Below, in pieces: positions 46,054 to 54,319 of a DNA stretch of 64,000 nucleotides; positions within the stretch are counted from its first letter, which is position 1, and the number at the start of each line of letters is the position of its first letter. The DNA is from Bacteroidaceae bacterium (GTDB lineage: Bacteria > Bacteroidota > Bacteroidia > Bacteroidales > Bacteroidaceae). Position numbers and translations under genes: made by a program. The notes beneath the pieces were generated by a model that saw nothing but the letters and a program-made list of their open reading frames with translations, was not told the DNA's origin and did no database searches. Location: positions 34,210-98,209 of the forward strand of contig JAFUVE010000076.1 of assembly GCA_017483765.1 (NCBI GenBank). The letters are read 5' to 3'.

Positions 46054-46083
46054 TTGTTATTCTAAAAAATTAGAGTAACTTTG
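46054..46083 (+). promoter_or_regulatory. Promoter of the second blaI gene with operator O2
   Basis: TTG at 46054-46056 and TAACTTTG at 46076-46083, 19 bases apart. Operator TTCTAAAAAATTAGAG (46060-46075) fills the spacer and abuts the -7 box. Confidence 0.75.
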
Positions 46084-46093
46084 CGGCATAAAA

Positions 46094-46109
46094 CTCTAAA
46101 TTTTTAGAA
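46094..46109. promoter_or_regulatory. Candidate BlaI operator O3, one base before the start codon
   Basis: CTCTAAATTTTTAGAA, the inverse form of O1/O2, between the transcription start and the ATG at 46111. Confidence 0.6.
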
Positions 46110-46110
46110 T

Positions 46111-46482
46111 ATGAAAGATAAAAAACAGTTGACAAAAGCAGAAACTCAGGTTATGAATATACTCTGGTCGCTGCCGGAAAGCAAAGGCTACTCATCTGAA
46201 ATCATAAGCAAATTTCCCGAGCCAAAGCCAGCCCTGACCACATTGCTCACATTCCTTAAGATATTAAAGGACAAAGGATTTGTCACATCAGAGAAAAGAG
46301 GAAAATCACAACTCTTCTGCGCAGCCGTGGAGAAAGAGGAATACACCCGTTCTTTTATGAAAGAAGTGAAGAACACGTTCTTTGGAGGGTCATTGAAGTC
46401 TATGTTCTCATTCTTTGCACAAAATGAGGATGTGTCGGAGGAAGACCTGAAAGAGATCATGGAACTGATCAAAAAGAAATAG
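46111..46482 (+). CDS. BlaI/MecI/CopY family transcriptional repressor (second copy)
   Basis: 123 residues; winged helix LTKAETQVMNILWSLPESKG and C-terminal FFGGSLKSMFSFFAQNED closely match the first BlaI (24423). Three operator-like palindromes surround its promoter, so strong autorepression is likely. Unlike the first pair, the M56 gene does not overlap but starts 142 bases downstream, across a GAAGACGAG repeat. Confidence 0.92.
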   Translation: MKDKKQLTKAETQVMNILWSLPESKGYSSEIISKFPEPKPALTTLLTFLKILKDKGFVTSEKRGKSQLFCAAVEKEEYTRSFMKEVKNTFFGGSLKSMFSFFAQNEDVSEEDLKEIMELIKKK

Positions 46483-46508
46483 GAAAAGACCAATTCGTAA
46501 GTAACTGA

Positions 46509-46566
46509 AAAGACAAGAAGACGAGAAGACAAGACAATAGTCAGTCATTACAGGCATGTCAATCGG
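46509..46566 (+). repeat. Dispersed intergenic repeat, GAAGACGAG family (copy 3)
   Basis: AAAGACAAGAAGACGAGAAG then ACAAGACAATAGTCAGTC and CAGGCATGTCAATC, inserted between blaI and the M56 gene. Confidence 0.6.
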
Positions 46567-46624
46567 ATAAGAAATTAGATCAAGTAATATAAATCAAGCT
46601 AAATAACTTCTAAACTGAAAATTT

Positions 46625-47920
46625 ATGATGTTGTTCATCATCAAGTCAACAATTACACTGACACTGCTCTACTGTTGCGTGTGGGTATTGCTCAGAAACA
46701 GCACATTCCATCGATTCAACCGGATTATGCTGTTGGGAGTCATGCTCTCCGCATTTGTGGTTCCCATGCTGCATGTGAGCACCGACCATCCCACAGTAAT
46801 AAATGAAGGAATGAGACAGATGGAGATTCTGATGGAAGACAACGATGTCCATTTGTCGGAGGGGAAGCTGCAGGAGCAGCAGTCTCTGACCACGTGGATG
46901 CAAGCCGTCAAGTGGATTTACATGGCAGGCTTGGCCACCATGCTGACAGTCACCCTCATCCAAGTCATCAGATTTGGGAGGTTGCTGCGAAGAGGAATAC
47001 GTCACAAAGACGAAAAGGGCAACACAATCATTCTGTTCGATTACGACATATCCCCGTTCAGCATTTTCAGGCACATCGTGATGAGTGTGAAAGACTACGA
47101 TACAGAAAGTCACTACATCCTGCCACATGAAAGGGAACATATCCGTCTGGGGCACTCATACGACCTCATACTGCTCCAGCTGCTGAAATTCATTCAGTGG
47201 TTCAATCCACTGGTATGGCAGATCGGCCGCGACCTCAAGACAGTCCATGAGTATGAGGCAGACCAGGCTGTGCTACAACAAGGCGTCGACGCAAAATCAT
47301 ATCAACTATTTCTCGTGAACAAGGTAGTGGGGAATCGACTGCAGCCTTTCGCCAACAACCTCAATCACGGCTCACTCAAAAAAAGAATAACTATGATGTA
47401 CCGAAAGAAATCAAGCCGATGGCTCATGCTCAAGGCATTGCTGGTCATCCCTGTGACAGCTCTTACGCTCAACTCATTCGCAAGTCTGGGCAATATCGAC
47501 TCCATGAAGGAAATGGTGAATATACAGGAAGACCCTCCTTTTGCCATCCATCCAGTCAAAGACCAATATGGAAGAATCACGGGTTTCACTCATGAGGGCA
47601 AAGCTGCCGACGGAGACTTTGAATGTACTTATGAATATGTGTTCATAAACGGCCGGCCTGCAACGGAGGAGGAAGTAAAGAATTATAAGTCACTACCTAT
47701 CAAGACATTCCAAATCATAAAAACTGCAAATGGTTCTGCGGAATACAACTACAAAGACAAACAAGGCATAATCTGCCTCACATTAGAGGAAGACAAAATT
47801 GACGGTCTGGTGGACAAATTGCCAGGAATGAAAAAACAGCAGGATGGCAGCATCACGATTAATGGAAAGAAGGTGAAGAAGATCCTGGTGGACGGAAAAG
47901 AAGAATGGCCTAAGAATTAA
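46625..47920 (+). CDS. M56 metallopeptidase with a plug-like C-terminal motif
   Basis: 431 residues. Transmembrane helices lie near 5-22, 33-50, 93-113 and about 270-288. The zinc motif is HEREH (168-172), followed by EYEADQAVLQQGVD. The periplasmic C-terminus (about 290-431) has no penicillin-binding domain. Its last 38 residues, GLVDKLPGMKKQQDGSITIN then GKKVKKILVDGKE, closely resemble the plug segment of the class-A barrels (for example LIRQLDGVELKDDGRILVNG in the first). It should activate the adjacent BlaI pathway on an envelope signal. Confidence 0.85.
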   Translation: MMLFIIKSTITLTLLYCCVWVLLRNSTFHRFNRIMLLGVMLSAFVVPMLHVSTDHPTVINEGMRQMEILMEDNDVHLSEGKLQEQQSLTTWMQAVKWIYMAGLATMLTVTLIQVIRFGRLLRRGIRHKDEKGNTIILFDYDISPFSIFRHIVMSVKDYDTESHYILPHEREHIRLGHSYDLILLQLLKFIQWFNPLVWQIGRDLKTVHEYEADQAVLQQGVDAKSYQLFLVNKVVGNRLQPFANNLNHGSLKKRITMMYRKKSSRWLMLKALLVIPVTALTLNSFASLGNIDSMKEMVNIQEDPPFAIHPVKDQYGRITGFTHEGKAADGDFECTYEYVFINGRPATEEEVKNYKSLPIKTFQIIKTANGSAEYNYKDKQGIICLTLEEDKIDGLVDKLPGMKKQQDGSITINGKKVKKILVDGKEEWPKN

Positions 47921-47951
47921 TATTTGAACGGCAGAACTCACGTATGACTAT

Positions 47952-48211
47952 AGGGGTGTTCTATTAATTCTGATTTTGGAATGCTCCTACAAATAGAAGT
48001 TTCATTTCGGTTGCTTTTGGTTTTAAATAAAATGCTCCCGCTCAACAATCTGTAAGCAAGCTTACTATTGTGTTCGCTTAATCGCATTTTTCTGTGGTGT
48101 CTTTTTGTCATCATTTTCGGTTACATAGCTCGCTATGCGCCCTCAAATGCTTACAAAAATCCACTCACATAAAATCCAAAACCAATCCGACATAATTTAT
48201 AGAACACCCCT
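47952..48211. mobile_element. MITE-like element with 18-bp terminal inverted repeats
   Basis: 260 bp. The left end AGGGGTGTTCTATTAATT (47952-47969) and right end AATTTATAGAACACCCCT (48194-48211) are inverted repeats with one mismatch. The inside contains no gene. A second, internally shorter copy begins at 63863 and runs off the window; the two share TTCTGATTTTGGAATGC and GGTTACATAGCTCGCTATGC. Confidence 0.8.
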
Positions 48212-48271
48212 TTGATGAAGGCCATACATACACCCAACTTGAGCGTCTGTGCCGATTCCCTGTCGGCACAG

Positions 48272-49447
48272 ATGCTCAAGCTTATTTTTGCCTCACTAAA
48301 AATTATTGCGGCATTGTTCTCATTCGCAGCAATCTCGTGTGCCGGCGACAAAAAGGCATCGTCCGACGGGATCAGAAACACTGCCATCAGTCAAACTCAC
48401 TTGGACAGTGTCACCATGTTGGTGGTTGACAGTACAGACCGTAGGTTCGAAAATTTTACTGATGCAAATGTCGTGCTGGTCTATAAAGACAGCATTCTAA
48501 TCGTAAACAACAGAAATCCGCAATATGGAGACCCGCTGATATCACTCTATGACATAAACAGCCAAATGCGCCATATGGCAGATTACATTCCTCGCGGTTC
48601 CAGCACCAATGAGATGACGGCTTGCCGCGTCCATATTGCGGGCGACAAGCTGTTTGTCAGCGACTGCTACTACACAAAAAAATATTGCACTATACCTCTT
48701 CGAAAGCCGCTGGTCTCTACCGACAAGCCCCGTCTGTCTGCTTCGGGAGTTGAGGAACGCGGCGTGGCCATCACGCCGTTCCACGACGGCTTGCTGGTAG
48801 AAAATCCTCAATGCTATACAAACGATGAGGCAGGCATCCGCAACGACGTGCCTCGGCTGTTTCACTTTAAAAACGGGAGATGCCTCAATCCACACAGCCC
48901 TGTCACATATCAAGTGGCTGATGTCAACACTGGGGCAGACATCCATTACAATAAGTCATGCGGACGCATCTGCTTCGTGTCCCACCGTCAGCCGATTGTA
49001 GAGTTTTATAATGATTCCCTGCAACTGGTTCATAGCATAAAACTGCCGTCGGCAGGTCTTCAAAAAACACATACAAATCCCCAACAAACCAGAACACACA
49101 AGAATCACCACAGGGATATTGACAGTCGGAAAGCCTTGTTCGAAAGAACACGACGTGTGGTTGGTGCAGGAAGCCAGTTGCATGCCTTTCTTTGCTCAGC
49201 AGCCGATGAAGAACACATCTATCTTGCCTATTGCGGCAGGCTTTTCAGCCACGCCTACCACACCTATCCAACATACATTCTTGTGCTGAACTGGAATGGC
49301 AACCTTGTTAACACCTACCGATACAACCGTTGGATTCAAGCCGTATCGGCCAGCAAGGAAAAGGGTACATTCTACTTGACGGTCTATGCCGACGACGGTC
49401 CGGATTCTGCACGGATGAAGGTGGTGAAGGTGACACCTGAAATTTGA
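48272..49447 (+). CDS. Lipoprotein with probable beta-propeller fold (BF3164/TolB-like)
   Basis: 391 residues from the ATG at 48272. This start is chosen because it gives a clear lipoprotein signal (MLKLIFASLKIIAALFSFAA, Cys23 in AISC); the longer start at 48212-48215 lies against the MITE end. The body has repeated beta-strand blades (FTDANVVLVYKDSILIVNN, YDINSQMRHM, GDKLFVSDC, YCGRLFSHAYHTYPTYILVL). This is typical of the BF3164-like propeller lipoproteins found beside secreted peptide genes in Bacteroidota. It could bind a peptide or act at the cell surface. No promoter is evident. Confidence 0.65.
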   Translation: MLKLIFASLKIIAALFSFAAISCAGDKKASSDGIRNTAISQTHLDSVTMLVVDSTDRRFENFTDANVVLVYKDSILIVNNRNPQYGDPLISLYDINSQMRHMADYIPRGSSTNEMTACRVHIAGDKLFVSDCYYTKKYCTIPLRKPLVSTDKPRLSASGVEERGVAITPFHDGLLVENPQCYTNDEAGIRNDVPRLFHFKNGRCLNPHSPVTYQVADVNTGADIHYNKSCGRICFVSHRQPIVEFYNDSLQLVHSIKLPSAGLQKTHTNPQQTRTHKNHHRDIDSRKALFERTRRVVGAGSQLHAFLCSAADEEHIYLAYCGRLFSHAYHTYPTYILVLNWNGNLVNTYRYNRWIQAVSASKEKGTFYLTVYADDGPDSARMKVVKVTPEI

Positions 49448-49561
49448 GGTTTGAAATCTGGCCATACGGACAGAAACCTTAAAATTGCCATGTTGCTGAT
49501 TTTGTCCGTTTATAAGGTATTACGGAAATTTATGTGATAGAGAATCATATATCGATGTTTG

Positions 49562-49618
49562 ACCGTGCTTCGCCGGTCTGACGTGCGGACGAGACGTCCA
49601 CAACCCCAGCCAAGACCA
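49562..49618 (+). repeat. Dispersed repeat, TTCGCCGG family (diverged copy)
   Basis: ACCGTGCTTCGCCGGTCTG then ACGTGCGGACGAGACGTCC and ACAACCCCAGCCAAGACC. The gap 49448-50028 is otherwise repeats and the operator-bearing promoter below; no gene is seen. Confidence 0.6.
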
Positions 49619-49681
49619 GTCACGTGGAAAGAGTAACTATACTTTTCACTGTTCACTATTCACTTTTCGCTATTACTCTAC

Positions 49682-49697
49682 AACTAAGTTTTTAGGT
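49682..49697. promoter_or_regulatory. Candidate BlaI operator upstream of the ECF sigma gene
   Basis: AACTAAGTTTTTAGGT fits NNCTAAnnnnTTAGNN and lies 61 bp (about six turns) before the operator at 49743. Confidence 0.5.
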
Positions 49698-49742
49698 TAA
49701 TATTTCTTAATAATTTAAAGATTTATTTCAGCATACTGAATT

Positions 49743-49767
49743 AACTAATTTTTTAGTTGTATATTTG
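49743..49767 (+). promoter_or_regulatory. Promoter-like site with BlaI operator, upstream of the ECF sigma gene
   Basis: AACTAATTTTTTAGTT (49743-49758), one base, then a TATATTTG -7 box (49760-49767). The operator is the exact reverse complement of the site at 24283. Its position relative to the -7 box equals that of the proximal site at 24343. The -33 element is weak. The ECF sigma start is 262 bases further on. Confidence 0.6.
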
Positions 49768-49836
49768 TAACCAGAACCCTTTAAAAAAATGGCACTACGG
49801 TAATTTGTGTGGAAGAGAAACATATATTGTTGCTTG

Positions 49837-49915
49837 GCCGTGCTTCGCCGGCCTATTGTGCGGACGAGGACGTCCACAACCCCAGCCAAGACCAACCATC
49901 AACAAAAGTAAATAC
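49837..49915 (+). repeat. Dispersed repeat, TTCGCCGGCCTATTGTGCGG family (full copy)
   Basis: The most complete copy: the TTCGCCGG... core plus AAGACCAACCATCAACAAAAG, followed by the TGTTCACTATTCAC tail seen next to other copies. Confidence 0.65.
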
Positions 49916-50028
49916 ACTGTTCACTATTCACTTTTCACTATTTATTTCATACATCATTGTGGTCATGATAGTTTTTTTGTCAGTTGTAGTTAGCTTTTTG
50001 AGCTGTTAAAGGGTATTAAAGAAAAGAC

Positions 50029-50508
50029 ATGATGGAAAAGATACATATTCAACAGCTGTTCAAGCAGAACTACGGCAAAATGATGAGGGTGGCACGTTCC
50101 ATTCTTTTTGACGAGGAAGAAAGCAAAGATGTGGTAAGCGACATTTTTGCAAACTTGCTTCATGGAAACAACACCCTGTCGGCCCAAACCGAAGAACACT
50201 ATCTGATGACAAGTGTGCGCAATCAGTGTCTGAAGCGGCTGCGACATGAGGAGGTAAAACGGAGAATGACAGAGAATGCCTCACCCTTGCAGACTTCGGA
50301 CGACGAAAGTGAGGACGAACGTCTTTCGGAAATCGACGAGTTCGTGGAACGCCATCTGACAGAGCAGGAGCAACGTATTTTTCAACTCCGTTTCAGCAAT
50401 GGCTGCTCCTATGAGGAAATTGCGGCAGAAGAGGGCATCAGCAGAGTGGCTGTATGGAAACATCTTTCACATGCCTTGAACCAAATCAAAAACCATTTCA
50501 AAAAGTAA
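50029..50508 (+). CDS. ECF-family RNA polymerase sigma factor
   Basis: 159 residues. Sigma region 2 (about 5-75: FKQNYGKMMRVARSILFDEE, DIFANLLHG) and region 4 (about 105-155: LTEQEQRIFQLRFSNG, SYEEIAAEEGISRVAVWKHL). It precedes a DUF4974 membrane protein and an STN-containing barrel, the Bacteroidota FecI-FecR-receptor plan. BlaI-type operators upstream suggest an extra layer of control. Confidence 0.9.
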   Translation: MMEKIHIQQLFKQNYGKMMRVARSILFDEEESKDVVSDIFANLLHGNNTLSAQTEEHYLMTSVRNQCLKRLRHEEVKRRMTENASPLQTSDDESEDERLSEIDEFVERHLTEQEQRIFQLRFSNGCSYEEIAAEEGISRVAVWKHLSHALNQIKNHFKK

Positions 50509-50513
50509 AGACC

Positions 50514-51251
50514 ATGCAGAAAGACGACAATCAACAGACTAAAGCGGTCAGAAAAGCACTCACAACGACTCCGCTAACTGAACAGGAAAGAGCCGATATT
50601 TCTCGCTTTCAAGACATGCAAGAACATCCTGAAGCCTACCCCGAGAACGAGTTGGAAGCGATGATGGATGCCCTTGACCAACAGCCGGACTTGGAGAAGG
50701 CGTGGAGGGAGTTTGAAAGCAGGCTCTCTGCAGACCATCCGAAGAGTCACTTCGCAACTATTCATCAGCAAATCAGAAAAGCAGCCGCAATCCTGATTGG
50801 CATTCTGATTCTCTCTGGTATCGCCTATGCCGCAATTCATCTGGTACGTAACCACCAGCCTATGGTTCATCCAAAACAGGCGGAAAATATGAAAGATTCC
50901 CCAAGACGCAATCCCCAAGAACCACAAAAGCCTTGGAGATTAGAAATAAACAGTAAGCGAACTGACGGAAACAAGTTGGGAGACAGAAAGGACGACAGCA
51001 CAAATCCTCCAGTCCGGTTTAATGATGTCAGCCTGGACAGTATCCTGTCTGTTGTTTCTGCCCACTATGGCAAAACTGTTCTTTTCCGTAATGAAACATC
51101 TAAAAGCATGAGGTTCATCATCACTTGGAATCCAGATGAGCCACTTACTGAATTTACTGACGAACTGAACATGTTCGACGGAATGATTGTGACAGTTCAT
51201 CAGGACACAATCTGCGTTGAAGCCTCAGGCGGAAAGGAGGATGCTTTATGA
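50514..51251 (+). CDS. DUF4974 anti-sigma-like membrane protein lacking a FecR domain
   Basis: 245 residues from the ATG at 50514, chosen because it follows the sigma stop by 5 bases and avoids a long overlap. Cytoplasmic helical part (1-88), one transmembrane helix (about 90-110), a short polar linker, and a C-terminal DUF4974 domain (about 167-236: VRFNDVSLDSILSVVSAHYG). In usual FecR proteins a FecR beta-domain lies between the helix and DUF4974; here it is missing. Its stop overlaps the next start (ATGA). It probably holds the sigma factor until the STN domain of the barrel signals. Confidence 0.8.
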   Translation: MQKDDNQQTKAVRKALTTTPLTEQERADISRFQDMQEHPEAYPENELEAMMDALDQQPDLEKAWREFESRLSADHPKSHFATIHQQIRKAAAILIGILILSGIAYAAIHLVRNHQPMVHPKQAENMKDSPRRNPQEPQKPWRLEINSKRTDGNKLGDRKDDSTNPPVRFNDVSLDSILSVVSAHYGKTVLFRNETSKSMRFIITWNPDEPLTEFTDELNMFDGMIVTVHQDTICVEASGGKEDAL

Positions 51252-54200
51252 AATATGTTCTGACATTACTTCTACTGCTTATCTCACAAGCCACCGATGC
51301 ACAGATAACGCTCAAATTCAAGAACACTCCAATCCTTGAAGCTTTGCAAACGATAGAACAGAGCCAGACGGAGTATTCCATTGCCATTCTCTCTGACGGT
51401 CTCTCTGATTTTCAAACATCGGCCGAAATAAAAAATCTATCCACGACCGAGGCAGTCAAGTTGATTTGTAAAGACCTGCCACTGAAAATAAAGACAAAAG
51501 GGAAAACCGTTTATGTTCAGGCCAGGAACGACAATTCACAGGGAAAGCGTGAAAAAGAAATAGAAATATCCGGCAACGTGGAGGACGGATTTCTGGAGAT
51601 GCCATTGCCCCATGCCAAGGTGTCGATATGCAGGGCCGACAGCACTGTGATTGTTGATTCGGCAGCTATGTTCACAGCTTACAACAGTGACTTGAGACCA
51701 CTGTTTGTCAAATACACGGCAAAGGTGACGACGGATGCAAATGAACTGTTGGTTCATGCAAGGCTGAAAGGGTACAACGATGTTTGGAAACTGGTGAGCA
51801 TCGGGAAAAGGCAGACAGAAGTGGAAGTTCCCTCAATCCAGATGCGAAAAAAGATGGAAATGGAATTAGGAGAAGTGGTGGTGAAAGCCACGCGCATAAA
51901 AATGTTCTACCGGGGCGACACCATCGTCTATGACGCAACGGCATTCAAGTTGCCAGAAGGCTCGATGCTCGACGATCTGATACGTCAGATGCCTGGGGTG
52001 ACGATGAATGACGCAGGAGAGATATTTGTGAACGGCCGTAAGATAGACGAGCTGATGTTAGGGTCAAGATCGTTCTTCAAGGGTAACCGCAAGGTGATGC
52101 TTGAGAACCTGCCTTACTACGTTGTAAAAGAAATCAAGGTGTATGACCGCCAGACCGACAAAAGCAAGGCGCTTGGCTATGACGTGGAGCCCAAGCTGTA
52201 TGTCATGGATGTGAATCTGAAGGAGGAGTATCAGCGCGGTTATATTGCCAATGTGGAAGCTGCAGCGGGTTCAAATGAGCGATGGCTTGCCCGTGCCTTC
52301 GGGCTGATGTTCACCGACCGGTACCGTTTCACGTTGCTCGGAAACCTGAACAATGTGAACGAGACACGGCATATCGGACAGTCGGGCAACTGGACACCAG
52401 CCACTATGCCTAAAAACATGCTTACCACAAGAAGCGTACAGGCGGAACTGGACTACCATTCCAAAGGAGACAAATTAAAGAACAACCTGACGGCCTCGTA
52501 CTCTTCGACTACAGATGTCAGCGAGACCAAAAGCAGATATGAGCAGTTCCAGCAAGGGCTTACACCGACGTCACTGACCGAAAGTTTCAACCGCACAGGC
52601 AACAGAGTGTGGAATGCACGGAATGCTTTCACATTGACCAAGCCTTTCTATCTCTATACGGAAGCAAATTTCAATTATTCCAAGAATCACGGTGCGTTCA
52701 GCTCCATGTTCGACCAGTGGAACGACACGCTGACGGCCTCACAGCTGAGCCGTGGATTCAACCAGGGGAAGGCATGGAGTGGAAACATTGAGGCGCAGGG
52801 CGCATTCAACGTGGGCAAGAACCATAAGCATGCCGACTTCTACGTCAAGGCAGAACACATTGAGAACGAGACGGGATCAGCTATGAGATACAGCACGCGG
52901 CAATACGTGAACCCACAGCAGACCGTTCAGCACAATGTGGACGACATCAGCAATAGTTCGACGTGGGGCATGGCCTCGCTGAGCTACGGCTGGAAAATCA
53001 GCAAGACGGTCAACATGAACGTGGGTGAAAGCGTGTACTTGACCCGCATCGATGCCCATGACTATCTGTACCATCCCGACACGCTGCTGCTGGCCTCGCA
53101 GATAGACGCGCTGACGGCCATCACAGACGTAAACAACTCATACGACAGCCAGATGAACGTTGCAGAGAACACGGTCAGCGTCTCGTTCTTCCAGAACGGG
53201 CAGTACAAGTTCCGCCCCGACTTGCCATACACCGTGAGCTATCAGCGCTGGAACGTGGGCATCAGCGTCCCCATACGCCATGAGTCGCTCGACTATCAGC
53301 GGGGCCGACTCGACACGCTGGCACGGCAAAACACGCTGTTCGTGAATACATCAGCCTCGTTCAGACATGCCTCGGAAGACGGCAAGCACGATTTCAGAAT
53401 ACACGCCAGCCACAAGCGCAGTGCTGCCAGCCTCTCCGACCGCATCACCTATCGCGACGACTGCCAGCCGCTCGTCGTCAAGCTGGGCAATCCCGACCTC
53501 AAGAGCTTCGTCACCTCCAACTTCGGCATAGACTATTCGAACAAGGCAGGACAGAACCAGCAGCAATGGCACGTGGGCACATCGGCCGACATCTACCACC
53601 GGCAGACGGCGCAGTCGGCGAGCTACGACCCCGTGAGCGGCATCTATACCTATCAGCCTATGAACGTGAAGGGGGCCTACCGTCTGAATGCCAAGTTCGA
53701 CTTCAGCCGTACCATCGACAAGAACCGCTATTGGTCGTGGCAGACCAACGCCGACGCGGGCTATCACCACTCCATTGACCACGCCATGCTCACAGGCATG
53801 ACGGCGAGCGAGGAGAACATCGTCAACACCCTGACCCTGCACGACAACGCCTACATACAATTTAATAAAAGTACGCTGAACATCCGCGCCACGGGCGACA
53901 TCCGCTGGCGGCACAGCGAGGGCAAGATGTACGATTTCGAGACACTGAATGTCACAGACTTCCAGTATGGCCTCTCGGCCCGCTACACCATCCCTCGCCT
54001 GAACATCACGCTTTCAGCCGACGGCAACATGTACAGCCGTCGAGGCTATGGCAGCGAAGAACTCAACACCGACGACTTCGTGCTAAACGCCTCCATCAGC
54101 CAGCCCTTCTTCAAGGGCAAGCTCATCGCCAGCATCGAGGCCTTCGACATCCTCCACCAGCTTTCCTCCACCCAATACACAGTCAATGCCCAGGGCCGCA

Positions 54201-54283
54201 CCGAGACATGGTACCGCTCCCTACCCCACTACGTCATGGCACATCTTGTGTATCACTGGAACAAGAACCCGAAGAAGAAATAA
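51248..54283 (+). CDS. Outer-membrane beta-barrel protein, class A, with STN signalling domain
   Basis: 1011 residues. Signal peptide to about residue 19; STN domain (20-80: ITLKFKNTPILEALQTIEQ, LSTTEAVKLICKDLPLKIKT); carboxypeptidase-like region (95-200); plug-like VVVKATRIKMFYRGDTIVY and GSMLDDLIRQMPGVTMNDAG; barrel; tail HWNKNPKKK. STN domains bind periplasmic anti-sigma domains, here the DUF4974 protein whose stop overlaps this start. The last 130 residues are nearly identical to the barrel at 40724. Confidence 0.87.
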   Translation: MKYVLTLLLLLISQATDAQITLKFKNTPILEALQTIEQSQTEYSIAILSDGLSDFQTSAEIKNLSTTEAVKLICKDLPLKIKTKGKTVYVQARNDNSQGKREKEIEISGNVEDGFLEMPLPHAKVSICRADSTVIVDSAAMFTAYNSDLRPLFVKYTAKVTTDANELLVHARLKGYNDVWKLVSIGKRQTEVEVPSIQMRKKMEMELGEVVVKATRIKMFYRGDTIVYDATAFKLPEGSMLDDLIRQMPGVTMNDAGEIFVNGRKIDELMLGSRSFFKGNRKVMLENLPYYVVKEIKVYDRQTDKSKALGYDVEPKLYVMDVNLKEEYQRGYIANVEAAAGSNERWLARAFGLMFTDRYRFTLLGNLNNVNETRHIGQSGNWTPATMPKNMLTTRSVQAELDYHSKGDKLKNNLTASYSSTTDVSETKSRYEQFQQGLTPTSLTESFNRTGNRVWNARNAFTLTKPFYLYTEANFNYSKNHGAFSSMFDQWNDTLTASQLSRGFNQGKAWSGNIEAQGAFNVGKNHKHADFYVKAEHIENETGSAMRYSTRQYVNPQQTVQHNVDDISNSSTWGMASLSYGWKISKTVNMNVGESVYLTRIDAHDYLYHPDTLLLASQIDALTAITDVNNSYDSQMNVAENTVSVSFFQNGQYKFRPDLPYTVSYQRWNVGISVPIRHESLDYQRGRLDTLARQNTLFVNTSASFRHASEDGKHDFRIHASHKRSAASLSDRITYRDDCQPLVVKLGNPDLKSFVTSNFGIDYSNKAGQNQQQWHVGTSADIYHRQTAQSASYDPVSGIYTYQPMNVKGAYRLNAKFDFSRTIDKNRYWSWQTNADAGYHHSIDHAMLTGMTASEENIVNTLTLHDNAYIQFNKSTLNIRATGDIRWRHSEGKMYDFETLNVTDFQYGLSARYTIPRLNITLSADGNMYSRRGYGSEELNTDDFVLNASISQPFFKGKLIASIEAFDILHQLSSTQYTVNAQGRTETWYRSLPHYVMAHLVYHWNKNPKKK

Positions 54284-54319
54284 TCCTATAAGCATCAACA
54301 ATGAAAAATTCGATTAAGA

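Noticed and set aside
48212-48271. Upstream start of the propeller lipoprotein gene
   Set aside because: It adds 20 residues before a clear lipoprotein signal and begins at the edge of the MITE; the internal ATG at 48272 fits better.
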